DNA from: Actinacidiphila oryziradicis
Lineage (GTDB): Bacteria > Actinomycetota > Actinomycetes > Streptomycetales > Streptomycetaceae
Length of the DNA stretch: 60,492 nucleotides
Direction of reading: 5' to 3'
NCBI RefSeq assembly: GCF_005047355.1
Contig: NZ_SUMC01000014.1
Location: 1-60,492, forward strand
The position numbers and the translations under genes were made by a program. The notes below the pieces were generated by a model, which saw only the letters and a list, made by a program, of their open reading frames with translations, ran no database searches and was not told the origin of the DNA. Positions 26,563-35,374 of this stretch are shown here, one piece after another (positions within the stretch are counted from its first letter, which is position 1; the number at the start of each line of letters is the position of its first letter).

Positions 26563-27222
26563 TCATCGGCCGTCGGCGCCGCGGTCGCGGCGGAGCCGTC
26601 CCCCGTAGCGGCGGCCTTCAGGACGGAGTCCGAGCCGGGCGAGGCCGAGGCGGCTGAGTTCTGCCGTCGCGTCCGGGTCGCCGCGCCGCCAGGCCGCGGC
26701 CGGGTCACCGTACAGCCGGCTCACGGCGGCCAGCGCCGGGAGCGGTCCGACCAGTGCTCGTAGTGCGAACAGCTCGCCGCCGCCATCGGTGTCCAGCAAT
26801 CGCTGGACGATTGAGGCCCGACGCATCCACCGCAACCGGCGTGGCAGCCACAGCAACAGGACCAGCACGACGGGAACGGCGAACGCCATGAGGGCGAAGA
26901 GCATTGCCAGGTGGGCGACCGCGTCCTGTTCTGCCTGTCCTGCCTGGGCCAGTTGGGTTCCCGCCCCTCCGGCGCTCACCAACGGCTTCTTGAGCGAGTC
27001 GCCCACGAACGGCACGGAGCCGGCCTGGTTCCCGGCCGAGTCGAGGTCGGAGGCGAGCCGCGTACCGGCGTCCTCCAGGCTGCGCCCCGGCACCGCCAGT
27101 TTCATGATCGCACCGTGGACCAGCCAAGCGATCCAGCCCCACAGCGCTATCCAGGCGACGATGGACAGATCGCCGAGCGCCTGGCGGCTCCGGCGGATCC
27201 GGGTCTGTGCGTACAGCTTCAT
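26563..27222 (-). CDS. Two-helix membrane protein, unknown function
   Basis: 219 residues. One helix at about 19-41 (LSIVAWIALWGWIAWLVHGA) and a second at about 105-128 (HLAMLFALMAFAVPVVLVLL) bracket an extracytoplasmic loop containing SLEDAGTRLASDLDSAGNQA and PFVGDSLKKPLVSAGGAG. The tail after residue 128 is Arg-rich and cytoplasmic, with RRASIVQRLLDT. Proteins of this layout are widespread in Streptomyces as unannotated transmembrane proteins, and I cannot assign a role. It is divergent from the DJ-1/PfpI-like gene across 138 bases. Confidence 0.75.
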   Translation of the reverse strand: MKLYAQTRIRRSRQALGDLSIVAWIALWGWIAWLVHGAIMKLAVPGRSLEDAGTRLASDLDSAGNQAGSVPFVGDSLKKPLVSAGGAGTQLAQAGQAEQDAVAHLAMLFALMAFAVPVVLVLLLWLPRRLRWMRRASIVQRLLDTDGGGELFALRALVGPLPALAAVSRLYGDPAAAWRRGDPDATAELSRLGLARLGLRPEGRRYGGRLRRDRGADGR

Positions 27223-27360
27223 GTCGTTCGGGCTCCTCGGTTGTCGCCGGACCGGCTGGGGCTATGGTGATCGAATCGGCGGTGTCTGTCCGGTCCGGCG
27301 TTCAATTTCAGCGGCAGCAATGTCGGCCGGCGGTTGGGCGGCGCTCAAAGAAGGATCACA

Positions 27361-28125
27361 GTGAAACTGCTTGTGCCGGTGCCCGACAGCGACTTCGACA
27401 CCACCGAGGTGGCGGTTCCGTGGCGGCTGCTCACCGACCTCGGACACTCTGTCACCTTCGCCACCGAGGAGGGAGGCATCACTCCGCGCTGCGACCCGCG
27501 CCTGCTCACCGGGGTCCTTTTCGGGAAACTCGGCGCCGAGCCGGAGGCCCGCGCCTGGTACGGGCAGCTCGCTGAGGCGCCCGAGTTCCGCCGGCCGGTC
27601 AGCTGGCGCACCCTGCACCCCGCGGACTACGACGGTCTGCTCCTGCCCGGCGGCCACGCCCCCGGCATGCGGCAGTACCTCGGCTCGGCCGCCCTGCAGG
27701 AGCAGGTCGCCCGTTTCTGGGCGCTGGGCCGCCCGGTCGCAGCCATCTGCCACGGCGTCCTGGTCCTCGCCCGAACCCGGGATCCGGCCACCGGCCGGAG
27801 CGTGCTCGCGGACCGGCGCACCACCTGTCTGCCCAAGAGCATGGAACGGGCCGCCTACTACTCCACCGCCTGGCGCCTGGGACGGTACTACCGGACGTAC
27901 CCGGCGTATGTCGAGGACGAGGTCAGAGCCGCTCTGGCTGCCCCGGACTGGTTCGAGCGGGGCCCGCGATCGCTGGCACGGGGCACGGCGACCGACCACT
28001 CGCACGCCTTCGTCGTGCAGGACGGCAACTACCTCTCGGCCCGCTGGCCCGGGGACGCCTACCTCTTCGCCGAACGGTTCCACGCCCTGCTGGCACAGCG
28101 GCCGCCGGAGGTGGCTCACGGCTGA
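27361..28125 (+). CDS. DJ-1/PfpI-family type 1 glutamine amidotransferase-like protein
   Basis: 254 residues from GTG 27361 (GAAGGA 9 bases upstream). The fold is recognisable from KLLVPVPDSDFDTTEVAVPW at the N-terminus, DGLLLPGGHAPGMRQYL at 91-107, and the nucleophile elbow AAICHGVLVLA with Cys130-His131. Longer members of this family include protein-repair deglycases, chaperones (Hsp31-like) and isonitrile hydratases. It has an inserted segment around 60-90 and a C-terminal region (DHSHAFVVQDGNYLSARWPGD) seen in Hsp31-like proteins. Substrate unknown. It stands alone and converges on the DedA remnant, overlapping its last bases. Confidence 0.8.
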   Translation: MKLLVPVPDSDFDTTEVAVPWRLLTDLGHSVTFATEEGGITPRCDPRLLTGVLFGKLGAEPEARAWYGQLAEAPEFRRPVSWRTLHPADYDGLLLPGGHAPGMRQYLGSAALQEQVARFWALGRPVAAICHGVLVLARTRDPATGRSVLADRRTTCLPKSMERAAYYSTAWRLGRYYRTYPAYVEDEVRAALAAPDWFERGPRSLARGTATDHSHAFVVQDGNYLSARWPGDAYLFAERFHALLAQRPPEVAHG

Positions 28126-28440
28126 CGGTCTCCCTTGCGTGACCTGGCCTGCCGGCCACGGCGCAGCTCGACGGCGATGGGCAGGAAGGACAGCGCAACG
28201 GCGACGGCGACGAGTGGCAGCAGGTACTGGTCGACGCGGGGGACGGACGAGAGCCCACCTGTGCCCCGGCGGTCATCCCGACGGCCGCGCAGATGAGCAC
28301 CTGCCACAGGGTGAGCCGTGGGCTGCCGTGTGTCCCGCCTGCGCACAGCACTCCGGCTGGGAAGAGCAGGGTGTCACCGGGGAGAAAGAAGCCGACCACG
28401 AGCAGGCCGGACTCCGCGAAGGTCACCACCAGGACGCGGC
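28116..28440 (-). pseudogene. DedA-family membrane protein remnant
   Basis: The minus strand begins abruptly 6 bases after the ABC transporter stop with VLVVTFAESGLLVVGFFLPG, DTLLFPAGVL and VGMTAGAQVG, the conserved N-terminal half of DedA proteins. Then, in another frame, it jumps to VDQYLLPLVAVAVALSFLPIAVEL, the family's usual C-terminus (28116 onward). The start codon, first residues and over 100 central residues are missing. This is a clear internal deletion with frame loss, so not a functional gene. The junction is near 28250-28280. Confidence 0.75.
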
Positions 28441-28446
28441 GGTCTC

Positions 28447-31344
28447 TTAGCTGATCTGACGGCGGACCAGCTCGTGGAAGAGGCCGCCGGTGTCGGCGAG
28501 CAGTTCGGCGGGCGAACCCTGTTGGACGACCCGGCCGTCCGACATGACGATCACCCGGTCGGCGTCCATGACGGTGGACAGCCGGTGGGCGATCACGACG
28601 CGGGTGGAGCGCAGCTTGCGGGTGCTTTCGATGACGATGCGCTGGGTCTCGTTGTCCAGCGCGCTGGTGGCTTCGTCGAAGAACAGGATGCGCGGGCGGC
28701 GGATCAGGGCCTGGGCGATCATAAGGCGTTGCCGCTGGCCGCCGGAGACGGTGCCGCCGCCATCGGAGAGCACGGTGTGCATGCCCATCGGCATGCGCTT
28801 GATGTCCTCGGCCAGGCCCGCCATCCCGGCGGCCTCCCACGCCTCTTCCAGGGAGAACATCTCGACACCGCAGATGCAGTCCAGAATCGATCCGGTGAAC
28901 GGCTGTGCGTTCTGCAGGACGACTCCGCACTGACGGCGGACGGCTGCCTGGTCGAGGGCCGCCAGGTCCTGACCGTCGTAGAGCACACCGCCGGAGACGG
29001 GTTTGTCGAAGCCGATGAGCAGCCGGAGCAAGGTCGACTTGCCGCAGCCGCTGGCTCCGACGATCGCGACGAACTCGCCCGGCAGCACCTGGAAGGACAC
29101 GTTGTCGAGGACCAGGGGGGCGTCCTCGGCGTACCTGAAGGACAGGTCTCTGGCCTCGATCGCGCCGGAGAGGGTGCCGGGTGCCGTGCTTCCCCCGCGT
29201 ACCTCGGGCGTCTCGTCAAGCACTGGCTTGATCTGCTCGAACAGCGGCAGTACGGAGGCGGCCGAGATGAGCGCGCCGGTGAGCTGGGTCACCGAGGTCA
29301 GCATCATCGTCACGGCGGTGTTGAAGGTGAGGAAGCTGCTCACCGACAACGTCCCGCGGGCCGGACCGGCGAGCAACATGAACATGATGAGCGTACAGAG
29401 CGGCAGATAGACCGCGTTGACGACCGTGATCAGGTTCTTCATCCGGCCCACCCGCTGCTGCAGCTCGCGGCTGCGGGCGAACTCCCGGGCCCAGGCCGCG
29501 TAGGCGAAGCTCTCCGCTGCGGCAACGCGCAGTTTGGGCAGTCCGCGCAGGGTCTGGAAGGCCTGGTTGTTCAGCTTGTTGTTGAGCACGATCAACCGGC
29601 GCTGCCACCGCAGCTGCCACAGGCCCATACCGAGGAACACCGCGGCGATGACGACCAGCATGGCGACCGCCACCAGAGTCAGCAGCGGGCTGTACCAAAG
29701 GAGCAGAGCGAGGTTCACCGTGCCGACCGTGCCGGCCTGTACGGCCACCGAGCTGATGCCGGACAGCACGCGGCGGATGGCGCTGACGCCCATTGCCGCG
29801 CTGGCCAGCTCTCCGGTGGAGCGCTCGGTGAAGAATTTCGTCGGCAGACGCAGCAGCCGGTCCCAGACGGCCGACTGCAGCGTGGCTTCGACACGCCCCT
29901 CCAGGCGCAGGATGGAGATGTTCTCCAGCAGCATGAAAGCCGCGGAGACGATGGTGGTGGCCACGATCGCCAGGGACATCTGGACGATGAAACCGTTCTC
30001 GGCGTTCGGCACGTAGACACCGAGAACCTGTCCGGTCGCGATCGGCACCAGCGCCCCGAGCCCGACCGCTACCAGGCCGCCCAGGACCAGGTTGCGCAGA
30101 TCCTTGCGGGTGCCGCGCAGGCTGAAGCGGAGCAACCGCCAGGCGGCCATCGGCTGGTCCGGCAGCGGGCGGTAGAACATGACGGCGCGGGGCTCGAACT
30201 CTTCCGCGTCCGCCTTGCGGATCCGCCTACGTCCACCGGTGGCGGGATCCACCGCCTCGTACCTGCCACGGCGCCACAGCAGAGCGACCGGGGCTCCGGT
30301 CCCGGCACGGTGGCCGACCAGGGGGCCGGCGTTCTCCCGCCACCAGCGCCCGGCGAGCTTGACCACGCGGGTGCGGAACCGGGAGCTCATCGCGATCCGC
30401 TCGACCGGATTCATCCGGCCGTCCAGCGCACCGCCCTCGGCGGGCGCCGAGATCCTGATTCCGGCGGCTTCGGCGACGGCGCGGCAGACGGCGAGTGTGG
30501 CGTCGTCGGCGGTCCCGACAAGACCGGAGGCGGCTTTCCCCGAGGTGTCGATGGAGGCAAGCAACGCCTGGTCCGCCTGGGCGCGAACAGCTTCGCCGGC
30601 CTTGATGCCGGCCGCTGTCCGGTCCTCGTGGGCCCGCTCCAGCCGGTCGATCCAGCGGTCCAGCGCGAACAGCAGTCGGGTCTGCTGGTTGACCAGGCGC
30701 TGCCACATGGCGCCGTCGATCAGCAGGTCTTCGGCCGCCTCCGGGCCGAACGCGGCACCGTACTGCAGGCTGCCGGGTGCCACCGGCATCCACAGGATGC
30801 TGTCGTCGGCCGATTCGTACTCATCTGCCGGGCGCTCAGCTCCTGGTGTCGTTTCCTGGCCGGGTACCGGCGGCCCGGATCCCTGCGCCGGCCGGCCGTC
30901 CACGGGCGTTTCGAACAGTAGGCGCAGGCTGCGTCCGACACCGCGGGCGAACGCGTCCTCCAGCGGGCTGAGCCCCGCTTCGGAGCTGTTGTACGACCAC
31001 TCCTCGCCGTACTCGGGCCGGAACAATTCCCGGAGCTGGATCCGGTGCAGCACGCACCCCTGCAGGGGCCTGCCGAGGAGGGTGTGCCGCGGGCCGTCGG
31101 CCGGCCCGAGCAGCAGGGCGCCGGTTTCGAGCCGGCCGAGGAAGTGCCAGCGCCCCTGCTGGGCGGCGTCGACCGCGAACAGGTCCATCTCGCCGTGCAC
31201 GACCAGCCACAGCACATGGGGGCCCTCCAGCGACAGGCTGCGCGTGCTCGTGCAGTCGACCGGCCGGCCCAGGCCGCCCATGGCGCCGACCACCATGTCA
31301 CCGGGCTCGGCCCCGGCGGCCACGGGCTGGTGAACAGATGTCAC
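28447..31344 (-). CDS. NHLM/NHLP-type bacteriocin export ABC permease/ATPase
   Basis: 965 residues from GTG 31344, one base after the TGA of the upstream C39-ABC gene, with AGGGAG upstream. The N-terminal ~350 residues form a cytoplasmic domain typical of the second NHLM ABC subunit (HVLWLVVHGEMDLFAV, LLGPADGPRHTLLG). Five to six membrane helices (about 400-690) and the nucleotide-binding domain follow: Walker A GASGCGKST near 760, signature VSGGQRQR near 866, Walker B RILFFDEATSALD near 885, H-loop VVIAHRLS. It should act with the C39-ABC and HlyD-type proteins to export the small precursor peptide encoded at 34652-34846. In NHLM systems this subunit is the peptidase-free partner. It is the last gene of the operon. 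Confidence 0.88.
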   Translation of the reverse strand: MTSVHQPVAAGAEPGDMVVGAMGGLGRPVDCTSTRSLSLEGPHVLWLVVHGEMDLFAVDAAQQGRWHFLGRLETGALLLGPADGPRHTLLGRPLQGCVLHRIQLRELFRPEYGEEWSYNSSEAGLSPLEDAFARGVGRSLRLLFETPVDGRPAQGSGPPVPGQETTPGAERPADEYESADDSILWMPVAPGSLQYGAAFGPEAAEDLLIDGAMWQRLVNQQTRLLFALDRWIDRLERAHEDRTAAGIKAGEAVRAQADQALLASIDTSGKAASGLVGTADDATLAVCRAVAEAAGIRISAPAEGGALDGRMNPVERIAMSSRFRTRVVKLAGRWWRENAGPLVGHRAGTGAPVALLWRRGRYEAVDPATGGRRRIRKADAEEFEPRAVMFYRPLPDQPMAAWRLLRFSLRGTRKDLRNLVLGGLVAVGLGALVPIATGQVLGVYVPNAENGFIVQMSLAIVATTIVSAAFMLLENISILRLEGRVEATLQSAVWDRLLRLPTKFFTERSTGELASAAMGVSAIRRVLSGISSVAVQAGTVGTVNLALLLWYSPLLTLVAVAMLVVIAAVFLGMGLWQLRWQRRLIVLNNKLNNQAFQTLRGLPKLRVAAAESFAYAAWAREFARSRELQQRVGRMKNLITVVNAVYLPLCTLIMFMLLAGPARGTLSVSSFLTFNTAVTMMLTSVTQLTGALISAASVLPLFEQIKPVLDETPEVRGGSTAPGTLSGAIEARDLSFRYAEDAPLVLDNVSFQVLPGEFVAIVGASGCGKSTLLRLLIGFDKPVSGGVLYDGQDLAALDQAAVRRQCGVVLQNAQPFTGSILDCICGVEMFSLEEAWEAAGMAGLAEDIKRMPMGMHTVLSDGGGTVSGGQRQRLMIAQALIRRPRILFFDEATSALDNETQRIVIESTRKLRSTRVVIAHRLSTVMDADRVIVMSDGRVVQQGSPAELLADTGGLFHELVRRQIS

Positions 31345-31345
31345 G

Positions 31346-33634
31346 TCAGTGCTCCCTGACCAACTCGGCGTACGGCCCTCCGGCAGCGACCAGGTCCTCG
31401 TGCCGCCCGCGTTCCACGACCGTTCCGTGGTCCAGTACGACGATCTCGTCGCTGTCGCGGACGGTACTCAGCCGGTGCGCGATGACGACACAGGCACAGC
31501 CGCGCCGCCGCAGATTGTCGATGATCAACTGCTCGGTCTCCGCGTCCAGGGCACTTGTCACCTCGTCCAGCACCAGGACGCTGGGCTGACGGACCAGCGC
31601 CCGGGCGATCTCCAGCCGCTGTCGCTGGCCGCCGGAGAAGTTGCGGCCGTCCTGCTCCACCCGGCTGTGGATGCCGCCGGGACGCCTGGAGACGGTGTCA
31701 TGGATGGCAGCGTCCTTCAGGGCCGCGACGACGGCCTCATCCGTTATCGACGGATCCCACAAGGCCACGTTGTCGCGGACAGTGCCCTCGAAGAGGAAGA
31801 TGTCCTGGTCGACGAACGAGACCGAGGCGGACAGCGCGCTGCGGGAGATCTCCTCCAGCCGCTGTCCGTCGATGCGGATCTCGCCCTTCCACGGGTTGTA
31901 GAGACCCGAGATCAGCCGGGACACCGTGGACTTGCCACTGCCGGATCCGCCGACGAGCGCGACCTGCTGGCCGGGCCCGACCGACAGTGAGAAGTCGGTG
32001 AGCAGTGGTTTGTCGAGCGCGCTGTATCCGAAGGTGACGTTGTCCAGCGTCACATGCCCGCTGAGCCTGCGGGTGCTCGCGGCCGGCTCGGGGCGTGAGT
32101 ACAGCGGATCCACCGGGAAGCTCTCGACGTCCTTGAGCCGGGCCACGTCGGCCGCGAAGTCCTGGATCCGGCCGGCTACCCCGTTGAGCCGGGTGACCGG
32201 TGCGGTGAAGCTGGTCACCAGTGACTGGAAGGCCACCAGCAAACCGATCGAGATATGGCCCTCGACCGCCCGCAGCCCGCCGATCAGGAGAATCAGCGCG
32301 CTGTTGAGTGCCGCGAGCGTGGGCGCGGCAATGGCCAGCGCCGCGCTCGGCACACCGAGTCGTTGCTGGCCTTCCAGCGTGGTCGCGTGCTGGCCGGACC
32401 AGCGGCGGAAGTAGCCGTTCTCGGCTCCGGTGGCCTTCATCGTCTCGATCAGCTGGAGCCCGCTGTAGGAGGTGTTGGTCAGCCGGGCGCTGTCCGCCCG
32501 CAGCTTCTGCACGCCGGTGCCCCGGATCCGGACCACCAACCGCAGTGCCGCCACGTTGAGCAGGGCGATGAGCACCCCGATCACGGTCAGCTGCGGGTCA
32601 TAGGTCCACAGCAGGACCGCGTAGAGGACCACGACCACGGCGTCCACACCGGCGGCGGCGAGGTCCCTCGCCAGGGTCTCGGCGACCGTGTCGTTGGACT
32701 GCAGTCGCTGGACGAGGTCGGCCGGGTTGCGCTGGGCGAAGAACGTGACGGGCAGCCTGAGCAGATGCCGCAGGAACCGGGCGCTGCTCAGTGTGGAGGA
32801 GATGATGCGCCCACGCAGCAGATTCGCCTGCTGCAGAGCGGTCAGTACGGCGGTCAGCACGACCATGGCGGCCATCGACGCGAAGAGCACCAGCAGCAAT
32901 GACGTCTGATTGCCCAACAGGAACATGTCGATGTACGTACGGCTCAAGGCCGGTGCCGCCGCGCCGACCACGACGAGCAGGAAGCTGGCGATCAACGCGG
33001 CCAGCATTGTGCCCGTAGTGCCGCGCAGCCGCGCCGGGAGGGCGGCCAGGAAACCCGGCTTCCGGCCGCCCCGGCGGAATTCGCCGCCGGGCTCGAAGGT
33101 CAGCACGACGCCGGTGAAACTGGAGTCGAATTCCTCCAACGACACCGGTCGACGGCCCCGGGCAGGATCGTTGATGTGCACCACCCGACGGCCGAGGCGC
33201 CGTCCCATCCCGTCGAATACCACGAAATGGTTGAACTCCCAGAACAGGATGGCCGGTGCCCGCACCTCCGCCAGGGCAGCCGGTTCCATCTGCATGCCCT
33301 TGGCCGTGAGGCCGTAGCCGCGTGCGGCCTTGAGCAGGTTGCTGGCCCTGGAGCCGTCGCGGGACACACCGCAGGCCATACGCAGTTCTTCGAGGGGCAC
33401 GTGCCGGCCGTAGTGGCCGAGCACCATGGCCAGCGAAGCGGCACCGCACTCCACGGCCTCCATCTGAAGGACCGTTGGACTGCGGACGGTCTTCTGCTTT
33501 CTGCCTTTCGGCCTCGGCTCGGGCTTCGCCCGGTCCGGACGGTGCCGCCCGCGGTCGAGCTGGTTCGGACGGTGCCGCCCACGCCCCTGGACCGGCGTCG
33601 GCTCCGTCGCTGCGGAATCGTGCCGCGCGGTCAC
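31346..33634 (-). CDS. C39 peptidase-permease-ATPase exporter (NHLM/NHLP type)
   Basis: 762 residues from GTG 33634, which overlaps the TGA of the HlyD-type gene (GTGA). After a basic Arg/Pro-rich tail of about 50 residues comes a C39 peptidase: catalytic Cys63 in QMEAVECGAASLAMV, His in FNHFVVFDG, Asp in HINDPARG. This domain cleaves leader peptides after a double glycine. Six membrane helices (about 220-500) and an ATPase follow: Walker A GGSGSGKST, signature FSGGQRQR, Walker B VLVLDEVTSALD. It should remove the leader of the precursor ending in ISGG and export the core. All catalytic residues are present. It is the central gene of the four-gene export operon. Confidence 0.9.
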   Translation of the reverse strand: MTARHDSAATEPTPVQGRGRHRPNQLDRGRHRPDRAKPEPRPKGRKQKTVRSPTVLQMEAVECGAASLAMVLGHYGRHVPLEELRMACGVSRDGSRASNLLKAARGYGLTAKGMQMEPAALAEVRAPAILFWEFNHFVVFDGMGRRLGRRVVHINDPARGRRPVSLEEFDSSFTGVVLTFEPGGEFRRGGRKPGFLAALPARLRGTTGTMLAALIASFLLVVVGAAAPALSRTYIDMFLLGNQTSLLLVLFASMAAMVVLTAVLTALQQANLLRGRIISSTLSSARFLRHLLRLPVTFFAQRNPADLVQRLQSNDTVAETLARDLAAAGVDAVVVVLYAVLLWTYDPQLTVIGVLIALLNVAALRLVVRIRGTGVQKLRADSARLTNTSYSGLQLIETMKATGAENGYFRRWSGQHATTLEGQQRLGVPSAALAIAAPTLAALNSALILLIGGLRAVEGHISIGLLVAFQSLVTSFTAPVTRLNGVAGRIQDFAADVARLKDVESFPVDPLYSRPEPAASTRRLSGHVTLDNVTFGYSALDKPLLTDFSLSVGPGQQVALVGGSGSGKSTVSRLISGLYNPWKGEIRIDGQRLEEISRSALSASVSFVDQDIFLFEGTVRDNVALWDPSITDEAVVAALKDAAIHDTVSRRPGGIHSRVEQDGRNFSGGQRQRLEIARALVRQPSVLVLDEVTSALDAETEQLIIDNLRRRGCACVVIAHRLSTVRDSDEIVVLDHGTVVERGRHEDLVAAGGPYAELVREH

Positions 33635-34437
33635 GGAAGGATCCAGTCGATCGGATGCTGCGCGGCCAGGTGGATGGCGCCAGTGGCCAACGTCGTGGAA
33701 TCGACCGCGTACGGCGGGCCGTGCGCCGACGACCACTTGTACCCGGATTTCGTGCCGGCCGACCGGGTCAGTTGGACCACAACCGCCACCGGTTGGCCCT
33801 GCGCCGAGAACTGCTCGGCCAACTGGCTGCTCCCGAGGAAGCTGGTGATCTGCTGCCGGGTCTCGGGTATCCGGCTGACCGCGAGGACGCGGCCTCGCAG
33901 CACCCCGTACCGCTGTGCCGGCACTGACTGGACGGTCAGATCCACCGAAGAACCCACCGGAATCGTCGATCCGCTGCTGCTCGACGCGTACAACACCGCC
34001 ACCAGCGGCTCGTTGGGGTTGTCGATTCGTTCCACTGTCGCCAGATCCGCACCGGTGGCGACCACCGCACCGATCTTGGCCAACAGCGAGGTCACCCGGC
34101 CCGCGGCTACCGTGCGTACGGTCTCCGCGCTCTGGCTTGTGCGCACGCTCAGCAGTCGTGCGCCCTTGGGCAGCGTGTCGCCCTCATTGGCGAAGACGGC
34201 GGTAACCTGGCCCGCGACCGGGCTCTGCAGGATGTAACTGCCCTCCGCATGGGTCAGGATCCCGGGTGCGCTCACTTTGGATGACACAGAGCCGGTAACG
34301 GCCCAGAAACATGCGACGCCCATGACGACCGCCGTGACAGCCAGTACGAGCCAGCCCTGCGGCCGGGCGAAGCGCACAGGTATATCGAGCTCCTCAGGCG
34401 ATTGCAGCTTGGAAAGCGCCTTTTGCCGGAACTCCAC
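33631..34437 (-). CDS. HlyD-type adaptor of NHLM bacteriocin export
   Basis: 268 residues from GTG 34437 (GAGGGA 9 bases upstream). A short cytoplasmic tail (MEFRQKALSKLQSPEELDIP) and one membrane helix at about 28-49 precede a biotinyl-lipoyl-like hybrid domain (YILQSPVAGQVTAVFANEGD, LPKGARLLSV). It is shorter than classical HlyD and lacks a long coiled coil, matching the compact 'NHLM bacteriocin system secretion protein'. It should link the two ABC proteins across the membrane. Its stop codon is overlapped by the start of the C39-ABC gene, so the genes are translationally coupled. A large hairpin (34539-34574) separates it from the precursor gene. Confidence 0.85.
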   Translation of the reverse strand: MEFRQKALSKLQSPEELDIPVRFARPQGWLVLAVTAVVMGVACFWAVTGSVSSKVSAPGILTHAEGSYILQSPVAGQVTAVFANEGDTLPKGARLLSVRTSQSAETVRTVAAGRVTSLLAKIGAVVATGADLATVERIDNPNEPLVAVLYASSSSGSTIPVGSSVDLTVQSVPAQRYGVLRGRVLAVSRIPETRQQITSFLGSSQLAEQFSAQGQPVAVVVQLTRSAGTKSGYKWSSAHGPPYAVDSTTLATGAIHLAAQHPIDWILP

Positions 34438-34538
34438 GGAACTATTCCCTCAACTGCATTCGTCTCGGTCGGGTACAGCAATACGCGACCATAACACAGG
34501 CGCCGCCTGCGCAAGCGGCAGCCGACGGCCTACGGAAC

Positions 34539-34574
34539 CCATGGGCCCCGGAACAAGAATTCCGGAGCCCATGG
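34539..34574 (-). terminator. Hairpin between precursor and export genes (partial terminator or processing site)
   Basis: Two 16-base arms (34539-34554 and 34559-34574) pair except for the innermost pair and one internal mismatch, with a 4-base AAGA loop. It lies 77 bases beyond the precursor stop and about 100 bases before HlyD. In bacteriocin operons such structures commonly let the short precursor mRNA accumulate above the exporter mRNA; that role is inferred. Confidence 0.65.
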
Positions 34575-34651
34575 CCGACCCATCGGGATTCAGATGGGGC
34601 GGTAGACCGAGTGGCGCTCGCGGCTATGAAGCCGCGTAGCGAACGTCTCCG

Positions 34652-34846
34652 TCAGAGACCGGCAACAAGACCGGTGGTCTGGCCGACGAGGCCGGTGACC
34701 TGCGCGAGCGGCAGCGAAACGGGCAGAACGGACTCGGCGGTCCCAACGACGTCACCGACGAGGCCCAGGATGCCACCGGAAATGTTGTCCAGGTCGCTGT
34801 CGGCAATCTCGCGGGTCTCGACCTGGGGCGTGAAGTCGTTACGCAT
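34652..34846 (-). CDS. Putative secreted-peptide precursor with double-glycine leader
   Basis: 64 residues with GAAGGGAAG upstream of ATG 34846. The leader MRNDFTPQVETREIADSDLD followed by NISGG (residues 1-25) is acidic and ends in a double glycine preceded by the D-L-D-x-I/V-S motif of C39-processed precursors. The predicted core, residues 26-64, begins ILGLVGDVVG and ends QTTGLVAGL. It is hydrophobic and Gly/Val/Leu-rich, has two acidic residues and no basic residue or cysteine, and shows a TGLV(G/A) repeat. Similar peptides in Streptomyces are sometimes labelled 'type A2 lantipeptide', but the core has no Cys and no lanthionine or other modifying enzyme is nearby. The following genes encode the matching C39-ABC, second ABC and adaptor. 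Activity unknown. Confidence 0.82.
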   Translation of the reverse strand: MRNDFTPQVETREIADSDLDNISGGILGLVGDVVGTAESVLPVSLPLAQVTGLVGQTTGLVAGL

Positions 34847-34882
34847 GACTGTTGCTTCCCTTCATTGCTCTTTGAGTGTTCC

Positions 34883-34910
34883 TGAATAGCATCGGCCGGC
34901 TCAGCGTCAA
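34883..34910 (-). promoter_or_regulatory. Candidate promoter of the peptide-export operon
   Basis: On the minus strand TTGACG (34905-34910) and TATTCA (34883-34888) are separated by 16 bases, placing the start of transcription about 30 bases upstream of the precursor ATG. The -35 is close to consensus; the -10 is imperfect at its last base. Confidence 0.45.
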
Positions 34911-35315
34911 GCCGATCCGGCCACTTCAACGGTCGCCTGATGCCCGAAACCCCGGGAACCTGCTTTTTACAACTCCCGTCTAGCGCCCGATAGAACCACG
35001 CCAGCGGGCCGCCCGTCCACCCGGCAGGTCCGATGTTTGGGTCAACGTTTCGGTGACACAACACGCCCACCGCTGCTTTGCCCACCATACGGTGACGACT
35101 TCTTCACATAATTCCAGGACGCAATTCCCATCGGTGGGTCGCGCCCCGGATCCCGGTCGGACATACCCGCATTTTTGGTTTGCCGGGCACGGGCATGCCG
35201 GGATTCCGTCAGGTTGCTGTGCGCCTTCTGCGTGAGCGATGTGCAGGATCACCGGGATCGCCGTGAGACGCACTCCGGTGGCGGATCACCCGTCCGCGGG
35301 ACCGCCGGTAAGGGT

Positions 35316-35349
35316 GTTCGCACTCTTGACGCACGTTCGCACTCTTGAC
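35316..35349 (+). repeat. Direct repeat in GH30 promoter region
   Basis: GTTCGCACTCTTGAC occurs at 35316-35330 and again at 35335-35349, a period of 19 bases. Both copies end in a TTGAC that could serve as -35 element, so this may be a duplicated activator or promoter element. Confidence 0.6.
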
Positions 35350-35374
35350 ACCCCCCTTACATCACGAGTTAAAT
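35345..35374 (+). promoter_or_regulatory. Candidate promoter of GH30 gene
   Basis: TTGACA (35345-35350) and TTAAAT (35369-35374) with an 18-base spacer form the best sigma-70-like promoter seen in the window, 184 bases upstream of the GH30 start. The -10 overlaps the edge of the palindrome TCACGACGTGA, a possible operator. Confidence 0.55.

Noticed and set aside
28318..30921. 867-codon plus-strand frame opposite the NHLM ABC gene
   Set aside because: Antisense to a protein with complete Walker and signature motifs; its composition (His/Gln/Gly/Asp-rich) is typical of antisense frames in high-GC DNA.
34652..34846. Calling the precursor a lanthipeptide
   Set aside because: The core has Ser/Thr but no Cys, and no lanthionine synthetase, cyclase or radical-SAM gene occurs in the window.
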